From Lachnospiraceae bacterium (GTDB lineage: Bacteria; Bacillota; Clostridia; Lachnospirales; Lachnospiraceae), in contig JAGOLM010000003.1 in assembly GCA_017994075.1 (NCBI GenBank), positions 1-58,997 on the forward strand: a stretch of DNA of 58,997 bases, written 5' to 3'. Position 1 is the stretch's first letter. Each line of letters starts with the position of its first letter. This document shows positions 8,097 through 17,905 of the stretch, piece by piece. Position numbers and translations under genes: made by a program. The notes beneath the pieces are model-generated. The model made no database searches, had not been told where the DNA came from, and saw nothing but the letters and a program-made list of their open reading frames with translations.

Positions 8097-8135
8097 TATT
8101 TATTCAATCCTTTCATAATTCATGTACAAACAATT

Positions 8136-8164
8136 AATATAACAAGTTTTCTCTATTTTTTCAA
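8136..8164 (-). promoter_or_regulatory. sigma-A promoter of marR
   Basis: On the minus strand TTGAAA (8164-8159), a 17-base spacer, and TATATT (8141-8136), ending 39 bases before the marR start. Confidence 0.65.
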
Positions 8165-8345
8165 GCCATTCCATTTTATAATTATAATTTACTTTTATTA
8201 TGCAATTTGCAGAATTGAGATGGAACTTGTGAAAGTTAGGTCAGGGGTGGTGTGAAAATGGTGTAAAATACTCCAAAATGCAACTTTATAAAAATTTACA
8301 AATCCGCAAAGCCAGTAAAATCAAGGTTTTGCAAAAGCTAGCTAA

Positions 8346-8392
8346 TATTTTAGCACTCTCCTATTGACAGTGCTAAAATATGGTGTTATAAC
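8346..8392 (+). promoter_or_regulatory. CIRCE operator overlapping a sigma-A promoter
   Basis: TTAGCACTC (8350-8358), nine bases, then CAGTGCTAA (8368-8376): the HrcA-binding CIRCE element with one mismatch in the right arm. The inverted repeat extends to 12-bp arms (8346-8357 and 8369-8380). TTGACA (8364-8369), 17 bases, TATAAC (8387-8392) form the promoter inside and after it, so HrcA binding would block transcription. Confidence 0.88.
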
Positions 8393-8415
8393 ATAGCCAG
8401 AATGAAGGGAGAGCA

Positions 8416-8474
8416 TTAATATCAAGGATATTAATCAGAAAAAATTTCCCTGACAGGAGAAGCGAAAGCTTCTC
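8416..8474 (+). other. two perfect hairpins in the hsp20 leader
   Basis: TTAATATC (8416-8423) pairs with GATATTAA (8427-8434). GAGAAGC (8457-8463) pairs with GCTTCTC (8468-8474) around a GAAA tetraloop. Both are in the 5' untranslated leader; neither covers the SD at 8531-8537. Confidence 0.6.
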
Positions 8475-8545
8475 GATAAGTAGCGCTTCCGGAATTCATG
8501 TAACATTTAGTTGTTTATATTTGTTATAAAAAGGAGGAATGACTT

Positions 8546-9016
8546 ATGTTATTACCAAGCATTTTTGAAAAAGGTTTTTTGAGTAATGGATTTGAAGATG
8601 ATTTCGGAGATTTTATGACGTGGCCGGATGAGTCCAAGATGATGAGACCTCTGTATGGCAAGAATGCAGCGAGGATGATGAAGACAGATGTACGTGATGT
8701 AGATGGTAATTATGAGATTGATATCGATCTTCCGGGATTTGACAAGGATGAATTGACAGTCAGCCTTAATGATGGATATCTGGCGGTATCTGCCCATAAG
8801 GGACTAGAAAAGGAAAATAAAGATAAGAATGGTAAGTTTGTTCGCCAGGAGAGATATTCCGGTAGTATGGAGAGAAGCTTCTATGTCGGAGAAGATTATG
8901 AGGACAAGGACATCAAGGCTAAATACGAGAACGGAATTCTTCGTCTGACTATGCCGAAGCATGATGAAAAAACCAAGGCACTGGATCATACTTCAAAGAT
9001 TAGTATCGAGGGATGA
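8546..9016 (+). CDS. Hsp20 family small heat shock protein
   Basis: ATP-independent holdase chaperone of the alpha-crystallin family, cytoplasmic, forming oligomers. Of 156 residues, about 47-145 are the beta-sandwich domain, with DLPGFDKDELTVSL and the family motif YENGILRLTMPK near the C-terminus. The N-terminus is short (LLPSIFEKGFL). Strong SD AAGGAGG lies 8 bases before the ATG. It is transcribed alone from a CIRCE-controlled promoter, so HrcA should induce it on heat or protein misfolding. Confidence 0.93.
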   Translation: MLLPSIFEKGFLSNGFEDDFGDFMTWPDESKMMRPLYGKNAARMMKTDVRDVDGNYEIDIDLPGFDKDELTVSLNDGYLAVSAHKGLEKENKDKNGKFVRQERYSGSMERSFYVGEDYEDKDIKAKYENGILRLTMPKHDEKTKALDHTSKISIEG

Positions 9017-9096
9017 TATAACTGATACCCGGATAAAAATTGATGGAGGATGGTAGTAGTACTTATATTGTAATATATAGATGATCTTATCTAAAT

Positions 9097-9143
9097 AACA
9101 CGGATGTATTAAATGATTTTCATTTTTTACATCCGCGTTTTTT
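9097..9143 (+). terminator. hsp20 terminator
   Basis: A 12-bp stem with one mismatch, 9097-9108 with 9128-9139, then TTTTTT. Confidence 0.75.
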
Positions 9144-9221
9144 ATCTTTAAGTTTCTTTTAAGGTTCATCATCTATTATTTTCCTAACGAAACAAATATA
9201 CATAGTTCGGGAGATGAGATT

Positions 9222-10049
9222 ATGGTAGAACAAAAGAACTTTAAAAGAGTAGAAATTAAATATATGACAGATATAGATCAGGTCCTGAGACTTGTTGAAA
9301 AATGCGGTGACAGAATAATGGCTGACGAACATGGGAAGAGCACTGTATACAGCCTTTATATGGATACACCTGATTATCTGTTGGCCAGAAGATCTCTTGA
9401 AAGGCCTATATATAAGGAAAAACTTCGACTAAGAAGCTACTGTACAGCTTATGACGATAGCATGGTATTTATAGAATTAAAAAAGAAATTTGATTCTATT
9501 GTATATAAGAGAAGAGTACAGATGGACCTGAAATCAATGGAGATGTACCTAAACTGCAAAAAGATATTCAGAGATGCTGACAGATCAAAAGAGTATAAGG
9601 AAAATCTGAATTCGAAGCTGATACAGGAAATTGCAGTTAAAAATAATTTTTCAGATATAGACAAACAGATAATGAGAGAACTGGATTATGCGATAGATAG
9701 ATATGAGGGCGTACAGCCTAGAGTGCTTTTGACATATGATAGGGAATCCTATTACGCAGCTGATGATCATGATTTTCGAATAACATTTGACACTAATGTA
9801 AAGTACAGAACTGATGAACTGACGCTTAGGGCGAAAGACTCAGGAATCAGGATAACCGCTGATGATCAGGTACTTATGGAGGTAAAAGCGGGTGGCGCTA
9901 TTCCAATCTGGTTTACCAGGATCCTGACAGAGGAGGGACTATTTCCACAATCATTTTCAAAGTATGGAACAGCCTACGGCAGGATAATAACAGATGCATA
10001 TAGAAGTGGATATTCCAGAAGATATGCATATTCTGGAGTCGCTCAGTAG
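9222..10049 (+). CDS. VTC-domain (polyphosphate polymerase-like) protein
   Basis: The 275-residue soluble protein matches the VTC domain of the triphosphate-tunnel superfamily, known from the yeast Vtc4 polyphosphate polymerase. The expected tunnel residues are visible: RVEIKY (9-14), YMDT (46-49), KLRLR (67-71), ELKKK (85-89), KRR (96-98), MEVK near 223, and SFSKYGTAY near the C-terminus. The basic residues would bind phosphate and E85 and the later Glu the metal. Bacterial members usually sit with DUF4956 genes, as here (64 bases downstream). Activity as a polyphosphate polymerase is inferred; the bacterial proteins are poorly studied. Confidence 0.85.
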   Translation: MVEQKNFKRVEIKYMTDIDQVLRLVEKCGDRIMADEHGKSTVYSLYMDTPDYLLARRSLERPIYKEKLRLRSYCTAYDDSMVFIELKKKFDSIVYKRRVQMDLKSMEMYLNCKKIFRDADRSKEYKENLNSKLIQEIAVKNNFSDIDKQIMRELDYAIDRYEGVQPRVLLTYDRESYYAADDHDFRITFDTNVKYRTDELTLRAKDSGIRITADDQVLMEVKAGGAIPIWFTRILTEEGLFPQSFSKYGTAYGRIITDAYRSGYSRRYAYSGVAQ

Positions 10050-10113
10050 ATTTGATCAAAGTTTGGAATTTGATTCATTTGTTTACTTTCATTTATTTAA
10101 TAAAGGAGAAAAA

Positions 10114-10806
10114 ATGACAACATTTTTTAACGGGATTTTTGATACATCAACTACGACTTCAGCTTCTCTTGGACTGGGATCATTTCTGATCTGTATAGCA
10201 GTTTCTCTGGCTATAGGATTCTTCCTGGCATGGGCGTATTCATATAAGAGTCGACATACCGGTTCATTTATACTAACAGTTGCTCTACTTCCGGCTATTG
10301 TATGTGCAGTTATTATGATGGTCAATGGTAATATTGGAGCTGGCATCGCAGTAGCAGGAGCTTTTAGTCTGGTTAGATTTCGTTCAGTGCCAGGCACAGC
10401 AAAAGAAATCGCAACGATTTTTCTGGCAATGGGAACAGGACTTATCACAGGAATGGGATATCTTGGTTATGCGGTAATATTTGCGCTGATCCTGGGATGC
10501 CTGATGGTGGCATTTAATATTATGATTATCGGCAAGGCGGATAATAGTCCTTATGTACTTAGGATAATGGTTCCTGAGGATCTGAACTATACAGATCTAT
10601 TCGAAGAACCACTTGATAAGTATACAGCCAACCATAGTCTCACAGCAGTTAAAACAGCAAACATGGGATCATTGTACAGACTTACTTATGAGATACAGCT
10701 TAAAAAGGATCACTCAGAAAAAGAGCTTATAGACAGCCTTAGAGAGAGAAATGGTAATTTGGAGATCGGGATCTCAAGAGGCGAGACTCAGATGGCAGAA
10801 CTTTGA
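10114..10806 (+). CDS. DUF4956 membrane protein
   Basis: A 230-residue protein with about four hydrophobic segments (residues about 20-42, 50-72, 74-92 and 105-140) and a soluble C-terminus (about 145-230). The signature between the later segments is AGAFSLVRFRSVPG, typical of DUF4956. I start at 10114, where AAAGGAG lies 8 bases upstream; an earlier in-frame ATG at 9994 would overlap the VTC gene and has no SD. The tight pairing with the VTC-domain gene suggests a complex. By analogy with yeast VTC it might be the membrane channel or anchor, but no function is established. Confidence 0.85.
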   Translation: MTTFFNGIFDTSTTTSASLGLGSFLICIAVSLAIGFFLAWAYSYKSRHTGSFILTVALLPAIVCAVIMMVNGNIGAGIAVAGAFSLVRFRSVPGTAKEIATIFLAMGTGLITGMGYLGYAVIFALILGCLMVAFNIMIIGKADNSPYVLRIMVPEDLNYTDLFEEPLDKYTANHSLTAVKTANMGSLYRLTYEIQLKKDHSEKELIDSLRERNGNLEIGISRGETQMAEL

Positions 10807-10820
10807 TCCATATAATAAAG

Positions 10821-12119
10821 TTATAATGAAACTATGAATCTGATGCGATTACAATCAGCACTCTCGGCATGGATATGTCCTTTGTGAGCTGTGACAATAG
10901 CTTCACAGACAGATAGACCGATACCGAATCCTCCGGTCTTGGAATTCCTGGATCTATCACTTCTGTAAAATCGTTCGAACAATTCGTCGTGATTTCCCTT
11001 TGCAATAGAATCAACAGAATTCTCAATTGAAATTATCACACGTTTCATGCGGTCATTCTTTAATGAAATATTGACGTACCCATGGTCAGAAGAATATTTC
11101 ATTGCATTATCCATCATAAGAGAGATGAGCTGTCTTATTCTGGATTCGTCACCATGATAATTGATGCCTTCCGTTATATCGCATTTTATGGATATACCCT
11201 TGGTTTTTGACATGGATCCATATGCAGAAACGGTGTCTGAAACAGCATCTGAGATAGAAAAATTGGCCATATTCATAAGAGGAGCGTTGCCTTCATCCAT
11301 TCTAGTGAGGAAAACCAGTTTTTCGGTAAGGGATGACAACCGCTCTATCTGGTGTTTATTGGATCTTATCCATTCATTCTCACCATTTTCCAATTCCATG
11401 ACTTCTGTGTTGGCCCGAATAATGGCTAGTGGAGTCTTGATCTCATGACTGGCATCGGTTATGAACCTTTTTTGCTTGGCATAGCTCTCTGTGATAGGGC
11501 GTACGGCAAATGAAGAAATAAAGAAAACCAGCAGAAATACACAGGCCAGTCCCAAGAGACTTATAGCTATACTTACGTACAAAAAGCTCCTGAATGATGA
11601 CATCTCACGACTGCAGTCTACAAATAAGTAAGTCATTTTACTATTTATTTTGGTTACAGTGTATTTATAATCATCTATATAACCGGTCTTTTTATCATCA
11701 GCAGATAGTTCCTCGGCATAGGCAATAGCGGAATCGTTTGATATGGAAACGATATGATCTGTATTGGCTGATTTTGCCTGACCATTAGAATTCATGATCA
11801 CAGTAAAATACCTGGTAGAAAACGGCATTTCTTTCATTGCTCTGTCCTGAAATACGGAACCACCACCAATAAAAAAAATGGAATCGGAATTATCAAGGTC
11901 AGGTGGAACAGAAGTGTCAGAATTAATATCAGAGGGATTTCCTTTTTCCCGTTCCGGAAATTCGCCGTTATTCTGTATCAACATATTCAGCTTTTCAGTA
12001 GCCTGAGTATCAGTGGATCTGTAATTCATGATATTGATGGCACCCATAAGAATAAAAAGTACCATGAAAACAGAAATCATGGTGATCTTAATGAATTTTG
12101 CACGTAGTTTTTTTATCAT
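10821..12119 (-). CDS. sensor histidine kinase
   Basis: Membrane sensor of a two-component pair, 432 residues. Helix 1 lies at about 10-30. A roughly 140-residue extracytoplasmic domain follows, with a Pro/Ser/Asp-rich start and no recognised fold. Helix 2 is at about 178-205. The DHp H-box is FITDASHEIKTPLA (His near 223). The ATPase domain has an N-box (MMDNAMKYS) and a G-box (TGGFGIGLS). All catalytic motifs look intact. It lies 88 bases downstream of the response regulator gene and converges on the DUF4956 gene with only 14 bases between stops. The stimulus is unknown. Confidence 0.94.
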   Translation of the reverse strand: MIKKLRAKFIKITMISVFMVLFILMGAINIMNYRSTDTQATEKLNMLIQNNGEFPEREKGNPSDINSDTSVPPDLDNSDSIFFIGGGSVFQDRAMKEMPFSTRYFTVIMNSNGQAKSANTDHIVSISNDSAIAYAEELSADDKKTGYIDDYKYTVTKINSKMTYLFVDCSREMSSFRSFLYVSIAISLLGLACVFLLVFFISSFAVRPITESYAKQKRFITDASHEIKTPLAIIRANTEVMELENGENEWIRSNKHQIERLSSLTEKLVFLTRMDEGNAPLMNMANFSISDAVSDTVSAYGSMSKTKGISIKCDITEGINYHGDESRIRQLISLMMDNAMKYSSDHGYVNISLKNDRMKRVIISIENSVDSIAKGNHDELFERFYRSDRSRNSKTGGFGIGLSVCEAIVTAHKGHIHAESADCNRIRFIVSL

Positions 12120-12133
12120 GAAAGAATCCCTTC

Positions 12134-12161
12134 GTGAAATGTGAAATGTGAAATGTGAAAT
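12134..12161. repeat. four tandem copies of a 7-mer
   Basis: GTGAAAT occurs four times head-to-tail without interruption, in the short gap between response regulator and kinase. Such arrays can slip, changing the spacing upstream of the kinase RBS. Confidence 0.8.
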
Positions 12162-12207
12162 AAGAATGGAAATTGCTAATTAATATACCAGATCATTTTT
12201 CTATGAT

Positions 12208-12885
12208 CTATTCATTATTATAGTCCAGGGAATATCCCACATTTCTGGTGGCCTTTATATTTACATTACTGCCTATATTCTTAAGCTTTTTTCGAAGATA
12301 TGAGACATAGACCCACACTACTGAAAAATCAGTATCAGAATCCAATCCCCATATCCTATCCATGAACTGATCCTGTGAGAAGATCTGACCAGGATTGGTC
12401 ATCAGCATCTCCATCATCTGAAATTCCTTGTTAGGCAGTGACACGGATTCATCACCGCATGACATTGAAAACGAACTTCTGTCGAGAGTCAGATCGTTGT
12501 AGGGAATAGTTTGACCTGCAACATCACCTTGTCTTCGGGTAATGGAGCGGACCCTTGCCAATAGCTCTTTCATGGCAAATGGTTTGGTCAGATAGTCATC
12601 TGCACCGCTGTCTAATCCTTCAATTTTATCATCTAATTCACCTTTGGCTGTCAGAATCAGAACAGGAACATTGACACCTTCTTTTCTTATATTTTTTAGA
12701 ACGGTTATTCCATCCATTTTGGGCATCATAATATCCAGGATAGCACCATCATATTCCTGACCTGTTAGGTAGTCATAAGCATCTTCACCATTATAGACAG
12801 CATCTACGGAGTAGTTCTGATGCTTCAAAACACTAACCACTGCATTAGAAAGTTCTACTTCATCTTCTGCTAATAATAAACGCAT
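12208..12885 (-). CDS. OmpR/PhoB-type response regulator
   Basis: A 225-residue transcription factor: a receiver domain (1-115) with phospho-acceptor D51 (LDIMMPKMDG), acidic pocket E7-D8, T79 and K101 (LTKPF), then a winged-helix output domain (about 130-222) of the OmpR type. It resembles the CusR/QseB subgroup. It is first in an operon with the adjacent kinase and should be its phosphorylation target. An inverted repeat at 12955-12977 lies upstream of its start and could be an autoregulatory site. SD is GGAGG. The convergent VTC/DUF4956 genes are possible targets by position only. Confidence 0.95.
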   Translation of the reverse strand: MRLLLAEDEVELSNAVVSVLKHQNYSVDAVYNGEDAYDYLTGQEYDGAILDIMMPKMDGITVLKNIRKEGVNVPVLILTAKGELDDKIEGLDSGADDYLTKPFAMKELLARVRSITRRQGDVAGQTIPYNDLTLDRSSFSMSCGDESVSLPNKEFQMMEMLMTNPGQIFSQDQFMDRIWGLDSDTDFSVVWVYVSYLRKKLKNIGSNVNIKATRNVGYSLDYNNE

Positions 12886-12954
12886 GATAACCTCCGTTTG
12901 TTAAATCTTGAATTGAAAAGTTCATTAATACATAAAAAACATATATATAGATAA

Positions 12955-12977
12955 GTACAATTATATTCATATTGTAC
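12955..12977. promoter_or_regulatory. inverted repeat upstream of the response regulator
   Basis: GTACAAT (12955-12961) and ATTGTAC (12971-12977) are perfect inverted 7-mers with a 9-base AT spacer, about 70-90 bases before the regulator start. Confidence 0.45.
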
Positions 12978-13077
12978 CTTAAATAGGAAGTAAAAAATAA
13001 TAAGAATTTGTGAACTCTATAATTTGACTATGGCTCTGTAAACTCTTAAAATCTAAGTATTAAGGAGATTTTGTTTT

Positions 13078-13707
13078 ATGGAAATATATATGATGCGACA
13101 TGGTGAAACAGCAATGAATATAGAGAGGCTGCTTCAGGGCAGATTAGATACACATTTAGATGAAAAAGGTAAAAGGGACGCTGTTCTGACAGGAGAATTT
13201 CTAAGGGAAAAGGGTATTCACTTCGATTATATATGGACAAGCCCACTGGTTCGCGCCAAGGAAACAGCGGAATTGGCGACAGGAATTGATAGATCAGAAT
13301 TTGTAGATGAACCACTTCTAATAGAAATGAGTTTTGGAAAATATGAGGGTAGATGTGTCAAAGATAGGACAGACCCTTTTAACAGAGATTTTTTTGCTAG
13401 TCCGGATACATGTGTAATGCCTGGGGACGCAGAGACTTTTCATGAACTTATAGATAGGGCTGGAGAGCTTCTCGATAAGCTTGTTGAGTATGATAATGAT
13501 GAAAGCAATGCAGACAAGGTAATGCTTCTAACATCGCATGGAGCATTTTTGCATGCAATACTCTCAAAAATAAACAATACGCCGCTCCATAATTTCTGGG
13601 ACCAGAAGTTTAAAAATTGTGAGATAATACATTTAATAAGAAAAGGCAACAAGTTTGAAAATGCAGAGATTTTCTTTCAGGGCTTCGATAGAGGCGGCCT
13701 TGGCTAA
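13078..13707 (+). CDS. histidine phosphatase family protein
   Basis: A cytoplasmic phosphatase of the phosphoglycerate mutase-like superfamily, 209 residues. The catalytic signature RHGET is at residues 7-11 (phospho-His8). The second-half motif SHGAF near residue 155 supplies the other His. Substrates of this superfamily range from sugar phosphates to nucleoside-derived phosphates and cannot be assigned. SD AAGGAG lies before the ATG. It is followed 89 bases later by ftsH on the same strand, with no terminator visible, so cotranscription is possible. Confidence 0.9.
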   Translation: MEIYMMRHGETAMNIERLLQGRLDTHLDEKGKRDAVLTGEFLREKGIHFDYIWTSPLVRAKETAELATGIDRSEFVDEPLLIEMSFGKYEGRCVKDRTDPFNRDFFASPDTCVMPGDAETFHELIDRAGELLDKLVEYDNDESNADKVMLLTSHGAFLHAILSKINNTPLHNFWDQKFKNCEIIHLIRKGNKFENAEIFFQGFDRGGLG

Positions 13708-13796
13708 TATCTAAAACATTTCTAAACAAATCTGTAGTTCTATTGTTTTTTGTCCGGGTGTTTCCTATAATAAACCAATATGCTAAGGAGGCTTGA

Positions 13797-16010
13797 ATGA
13801 ACGAAGATAACAATAAAAATAATAACAGCCCAAAGGGTGATAAGAATAATAAAAAGCAGCCGATAATGATGTTTCTGCTTTTCACAATGATAGCCATTTT
13901 TATCACTATGATGATCTACAATAGCGCCGGGGGTGGCACTGTTGAAAAGATTTCTTACTCAGATTTCCTGAGTCTGGTAGAAAAGAACGAAGTGAAAAAG
14001 GTTGATTTTGACAATAACAAGATCAATTTTACACTTACCAAGGATTCTGATTATAAGGGTAAGAATACCGATCAGAGCCGCAACAATTATTATTATCAAC
14101 TAACAGGTCAGAAACTTCAAAAAGAATACTATGCACCTTTTATCAGTGATGATGCATTGCTTCCTCTTTTGAAAAAGCACAAGGTAGAAATCGATGCTGA
14201 GCTTTCCAGTGGAACAGCAGCAATGGTTTATAATGTGCTGTCATTTGTCCTGCCGCTTCTTATCTTGTGGGGACTGTTTGCTTTCCTTATGAAGAGAATG
14301 GGAAATGGTACCATGGGCGTTGGAAAGAGTAATGCCAAGGTCTATGTTCAGAAACGTACTGGAATAACATTTAATGATGTAGCAGGTCAGGATGAGGCCA
14401 AGGAATCGCTTCAGGAAGTGGTGGATTTCCTTCATAATCCTCAGAAATATACGGCTATTGGAGCAAAACTACCAAAGGGAGCACTTCTTGTAGGCCCTCC
14501 GGGAACAGGTAAGACACTTCTGGCCAAGGCAGTTGCCGGTGAGGCAAATGTTCCGTTTTTCTCATTAGCCGGATCAGACTTTGTAGAGATGTTCGTAGGT
14601 GTAGGTGCTTCCCGTGTCAGAGATTTGTTTAAGGAAGCTCAGAAACAGGCACCATGTATTATTTTTATCGATGAGATCGATGCTATCGGTAAGAGCCGTG
14701 ATTCCAAGTTCGGAGGCGGTAACGACGAGCGTGAACAGACACTGAATCAGCTGCTTGCTGAGATGGATGGTTTTGATACATCAAAGGGACTCTTGGTGTT
14801 GGCTGCGACCAATAGACCGGAAGTCCTGGATAAGGCACTTCTACGTCCGGGTCGTTTCGACAGACGTATAATAGTGAACAGACCTGATCTAAAGGGACGT
14901 GAACAGACACTTAAGGTTCATTCCAAGGATGTTCCTATGGATGATACTGTGGATATGCATGCTTTGGCACTGGCATCAGCAGGTCTTGTAGGATCTGATC
15001 TTGCTAATATTATTAACGAAGCTGCAATAATCGCAGTTAAAAAACAGAGAAAATATGTTAATCAGGAAGACCTGTTTGAAGCCTTTGAATTAGTTGCCGT
15101 CGGCGGCAAGGAAAAGAAGGACAGGGTCATGAGCGATAATGAGCGAAAGATAGTATCTTATCATGAGGTTGGTCATGCTCTTGTATCTGCTCTTCAGAAA
15201 AATGCCGAACCGGTTCAGAAGATAACCATAGTTCCTAGAACCATGGGAGCTTTGGGATATACCCTTCAGACTCCTGAGGAAGAGAAGTTTCTTGAGACCA
15301 AGGAAGAACTGCTTACCAGGATCAAGACATTTACGGCTGGCCGTGTGGCAGAGGAACTTATATTTGAATCTCCTACTAGTGGAGCATCCAACGATATAGA
15401 GCAGGCTACTTCTATTGCCAGAAATATGATCACCAGATTCGGTATGTCAGAGACCTTTGGAATGATGGGTCTAGCAACTGTAGAGAGCCAGTATCTCGAT
15501 GGCAGAGCTTCACTTAATTGTGGAGATGAAACAGCATCTGTAATCGATAAGGAAGTTAAGAATCTTATTGATGCATGTTATCAGGATGCCAAGAGGATGT
15601 TGGAAGAAAACAGAGATATTCTCGATCATATCGCAGGTTACCTATATAAGCATGAGACGATAAGCGGAAAATCGTTTATGAAGATCTTTAGACAGATGAA
15701 GGGCCTTCCCGAAGTGGACACAGTATCCAACAAGCCGGGCAATGCTCTTGAAGCAGTCAAGGATAAGAAAGAGATCAGACCTGAGGACATATCAGATTCT
15801 TCAGAATTCATAGCAGGATATTATGAAGGTGAAGAGGATGTCAAGGCCGATGAGGCCAGAGCCAAGGAAGAGAGAGATGAAGAACCACAGACTAGGCCAA
15901 ATGGTGTTGGAGAGGCTGAATGGTTGAATGAATCTACAGGTGATGGATCAATCGTCAACTCCGGGACTGATGATGAATCAACAGCACCGGATAACAACGA
16001 TAATCAGTAA
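13797..16010 (+). CDS. ftsH: ATP-dependent zinc metalloprotease FtsH
   Basis: Membrane-anchored AAA+ protease that extracts and degrades membrane and regulatory proteins. The 737-residue protein has a hydrophilic Asn/Lys-rich start, a membrane helix at about 22-42, an extracytoplasmic segment, and a second helix at about 143-167. The AAA domain has Walker A at 233-240 (GPPGTGKT), Walker [10 protein letters not shown], and an SRH with RPGRFDR. The zinc peptidase has HEVGH at 456-460; Val replaces the usual Ala but the HExxH ligands are intact. The last 80 residues are acidic and probably disordered, longer than in Bacillus FtsH. SD is AAGGAGG. Confidence 0.97.
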   Translation: MNEDNNKNNNSPKGDKNNKKQPIMMFLLFTMIAIFITMMIYNSAGGGTVEKISYSDFLSLVEKNEVKKVDFDNNKINFTLTKDSDYKGKNTDQSRNNYYYQLTGQKLQKEYYAPFISDDALLPLLKKHKVEIDAELSSGTAAMVYNVLSFVLPLLILWGLFAFLMKRMGNGTMGVGKSNAKVYVQKRTGITFNDVAGQDEAKESLQEVVDFLHNPQKYTAIGAKLPKGALLVGPPGTGKTLLAKAVAGEANVPFFSLAGSDFVEMFVGVGASRVRDLFKEAQKQAPCIIFIDEIDAIGKSRDSKFGGGNDEREQTLNQLLAEMDGFDTSKGLLVLAATNRPEVLDKALLRPGRFDRRIIVNRPDLKGREQTLKVHSKDVPMDDTVDMHALALASAGLVGSDLANIINEAAIIAVKKQRKYVNQEDLFEAFELVAVGGKEKKDRVMSDNERKIVSYHEVGHALVSALQKNAEPVQKITIVPRTMGALGYTLQTPEEEKFLETKEELLTRIKTFTAGRVAEELIFESPTSGASNDIEQATSIARNMITRFGMSETFGMMGLATVESQYLDGRASLNCGDETASVIDKEVKNLIDACYQDAKRMLEENRDILDHIAGYLYKHETISGKSFMKIFRQMKGLPEVDTVSNKPGNALEAVKDKKEIRPEDISDSSEFIAGYYEGEEDVKADEARAKEERDEEPQTRPNGVGEAEWLNESTGDGSIVNSGTDDESTAPDNNDNQ

Positions 16011-16027
16011 CTAGTAACAGGATACAT

Positions 16028-17890
16028 ATGTTCGATATCGAAGAAGAACTTAAAAAGCTACCGGATGACCCCGGAGTCTATATAATGCATGATTCTAGTG
16101 ATGGAATCATTTATATCGGCAAGGCGAAGAGTTTAACTAAGCGGGTTCATCAGTATTTTCAGACTAGCCATGATGAAGGCATTAAAAAGAAGCAGATGGT
16201 GGAACACATCGCCTGGTTCGAATATATAATCACCGATTCTGAGTTAGAGGCTCTGGTTCTTGAATGTAATCTGATCAAAGAACATAGGCCGAAATACAAT
16301 ACAATGCTTAGGGATGATAAGACCTATCCCTATATTAAAGTGACCCTGGGAGAGCCATTTCCCCGAGTCCTATTTTCAAGAATTACCAAAAAGGACAGGA
16401 GTAGATACTTCGGTCCTTTTTCCAGTCCTACAGCTGTCAAGGATACCATAGATCTTGTACAGAAATTATTTATGATAAGAAACTGTAACAGAAAACTTCC
16501 GGAGACCATCGGAAAAGAAAGACCCTGTTTGAATTATCATATGAAGCAGTGTCAGGGTGTGTGCCAGGGATATATATCCAGGGAAGAATACTTGACCAAT
16601 GTAGAACGGGCAATGCGGTTCTTGAATGGTGATGATAAGGAGATATTATCGGAGCTGACACAAAAAATGCAAGAGGCATCTGATGATATGGACTTTGAAA
16701 GGGCAGCACAGATCAGGGATCAGATTAATTCGGTTAAATTCTGTACTCAGAAACAGAAGATCACCAATACAAATGGAGATGACCAGGATATTGTGGCATT
16801 TACCGCTGAAGGTGAGGATGCCTGTGCAGTTATTTTCTATATTAGAAATGGTAAATTGATTGGAAGAGATCATTTCTTTATGAAGACTTCAGATGACATA
16901 TCAGAATCTGAAGGTTTGAAATCATTCCTGCAGCAGTTCTATTCAGGTACACCGCTTATACCTCATGAGATATATGCCAAGTGTGAACCTGAGGATAAAG
17001 AGTCTATTGAAAAGTGGCTGTCATCCCGTCGAGGACAAAAGGTTACTGTTTCCGTTCCCAAAAGAGGACAAAAGGCTCGATTGGTAGAACTTGCAGAGAA
17101 AAATGCTAAACTTGTCCTATCCAATGATAGAGAGAAGATCAAGAAAGAAGCAGGTCGAACTATCGGAGCTATGAGAGAAATCTCTAAGCTATTGGATATT
17201 TCGGATATAAACAGACTGGAAGCATATGATATTTCCAATACAAGCGGTTATCAGTCAGTAGGATCTATGGTAGTTTTCGAGCATGGTAAGCCTCTTAGAT
17301 CTGATTATAGAAAATTCAGATTGAAAACGGTTAAGGGGCCTGATGATTATAAATCTATGCGAGAGGTTCTAACCAGAAGATTCACCCATGGAAGAGAAGA
17401 ACGAAGTGAGCGAAGAGAAAAGGGTCTGGATGAAAATGAGGGCTCGTTTACAAGGTTCCCTGATGTTATAATGATGGATGGCGGTCGTGGTCAGGTCAAT
17501 ATTGCACTGGATGTACTAAGAGAACTGTCACTTGATATTCCCGTATGCGGAATGGTCAAGGATGATCACCATAGAACTAGAGGACTATACTACAATAATG
17601 TAGAGATACCCATAGATAAGCATTCCGAGGGATTTAAACTGATAACCAGGTTACAGGACGAAGCCCATAGATTTGCAATCGAATACCACAGATCACTAAG
17701 AGGCGCGTACCAGGTTCATTCTTTTCTCGATGATATAGAGGGAATCGGCAAGACCAGAAGAAACGCCCTTATGAAGGCCTATGAAAGTGCAGAGAAAATG
17801 CATGACGCTACAATAGATGAACTTGCCAATGTTTCGTCTATGAATATGCTGGCTGCTGAAAAGGTCTATGAATATATGCATAGAAAATAG
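16028..17890 (+). CDS. uvrC: UvrABC excinuclease subunit C
   Basis: Makes both incisions in nucleotide excision repair after UvrAB damage loading. Residues about 14-92 form the GIY-YIG nuclease (GVYIM and IYIGKAKSLTKRV). A Cys cluster follows near 165-180. A UVR helical hairpin is near 200-235 (DDMDFERAAQIRDQI). The RNase H-like domain starts near 380 (EAYDISNTSG, DGGRGQ). C-terminal HhH motifs start near 565 (DDIEGIGKTRRNAL). The 620-residue length is standard. It lies 17 bases behind ftsH and 15 before hprK, so these are likely cotranscribed. Confidence 0.97.
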   Translation: MFDIEEELKKLPDDPGVYIMHDSSDGIIYIGKAKSLTKRVHQYFQTSHDEGIKKKQMVEHIAWFEYIITDSELEALVLECNLIKEHRPKYNTMLRDDKTYPYIKVTLGEPFPRVLFSRITKKDRSRYFGPFSSPTAVKDTIDLVQKLFMIRNCNRKLPETIGKERPCLNYHMKQCQGVCQGYISREEYLTNVERAMRFLNGDDKEILSELTQKMQEASDDMDFERAAQIRDQINSVKFCTQKQKITNTNGDDQDIVAFTAEGEDACAVIFYIRNGKLIGRDHFFMKTSDDISESEGLKSFLQQFYSGTPLIPHEIYAKCEPEDKESIEKWLSSRRGQKVTVSVPKRGQKARLVELAEKNAKLVLSNDREKIKKEAGRTIGAMREISKLLDISDINRLEAYDISNTSGYQSVGSMVVFEHGKPLRSDYRKFRLKTVKGPDDYKSMREVLTRRFTHGREERSERREKGLDENEGSFTRFPDVIMMDGGRGQVNIALDVLRELSLDIPVCGMVKDDHHRTRGLYYNNVEIPIDKHSEGFKLITRLQDEAHRFAIEYHRSLRGAYQVHSFLDDIEGIGKTRRNALMKAYESAEKMHDATIDELANVSSMNMLAAEKVYEYMHRK

Positions 17891-17905
17891 AAAGAAGATT
17901 GAATA

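Larger units (their letters stand above)
8097..8545 (+). other. regulatory gap between marR and hsp20
   Basis: Holds the divergent marR promoter (8136-8164, minus strand), about 180 bases in which I see nothing, then the CIRCE/sigma-A promoter (8346-8392) and a 150-base hsp20 leader with two perfect hairpins. I see no gene in it. Confidence 0.7.
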
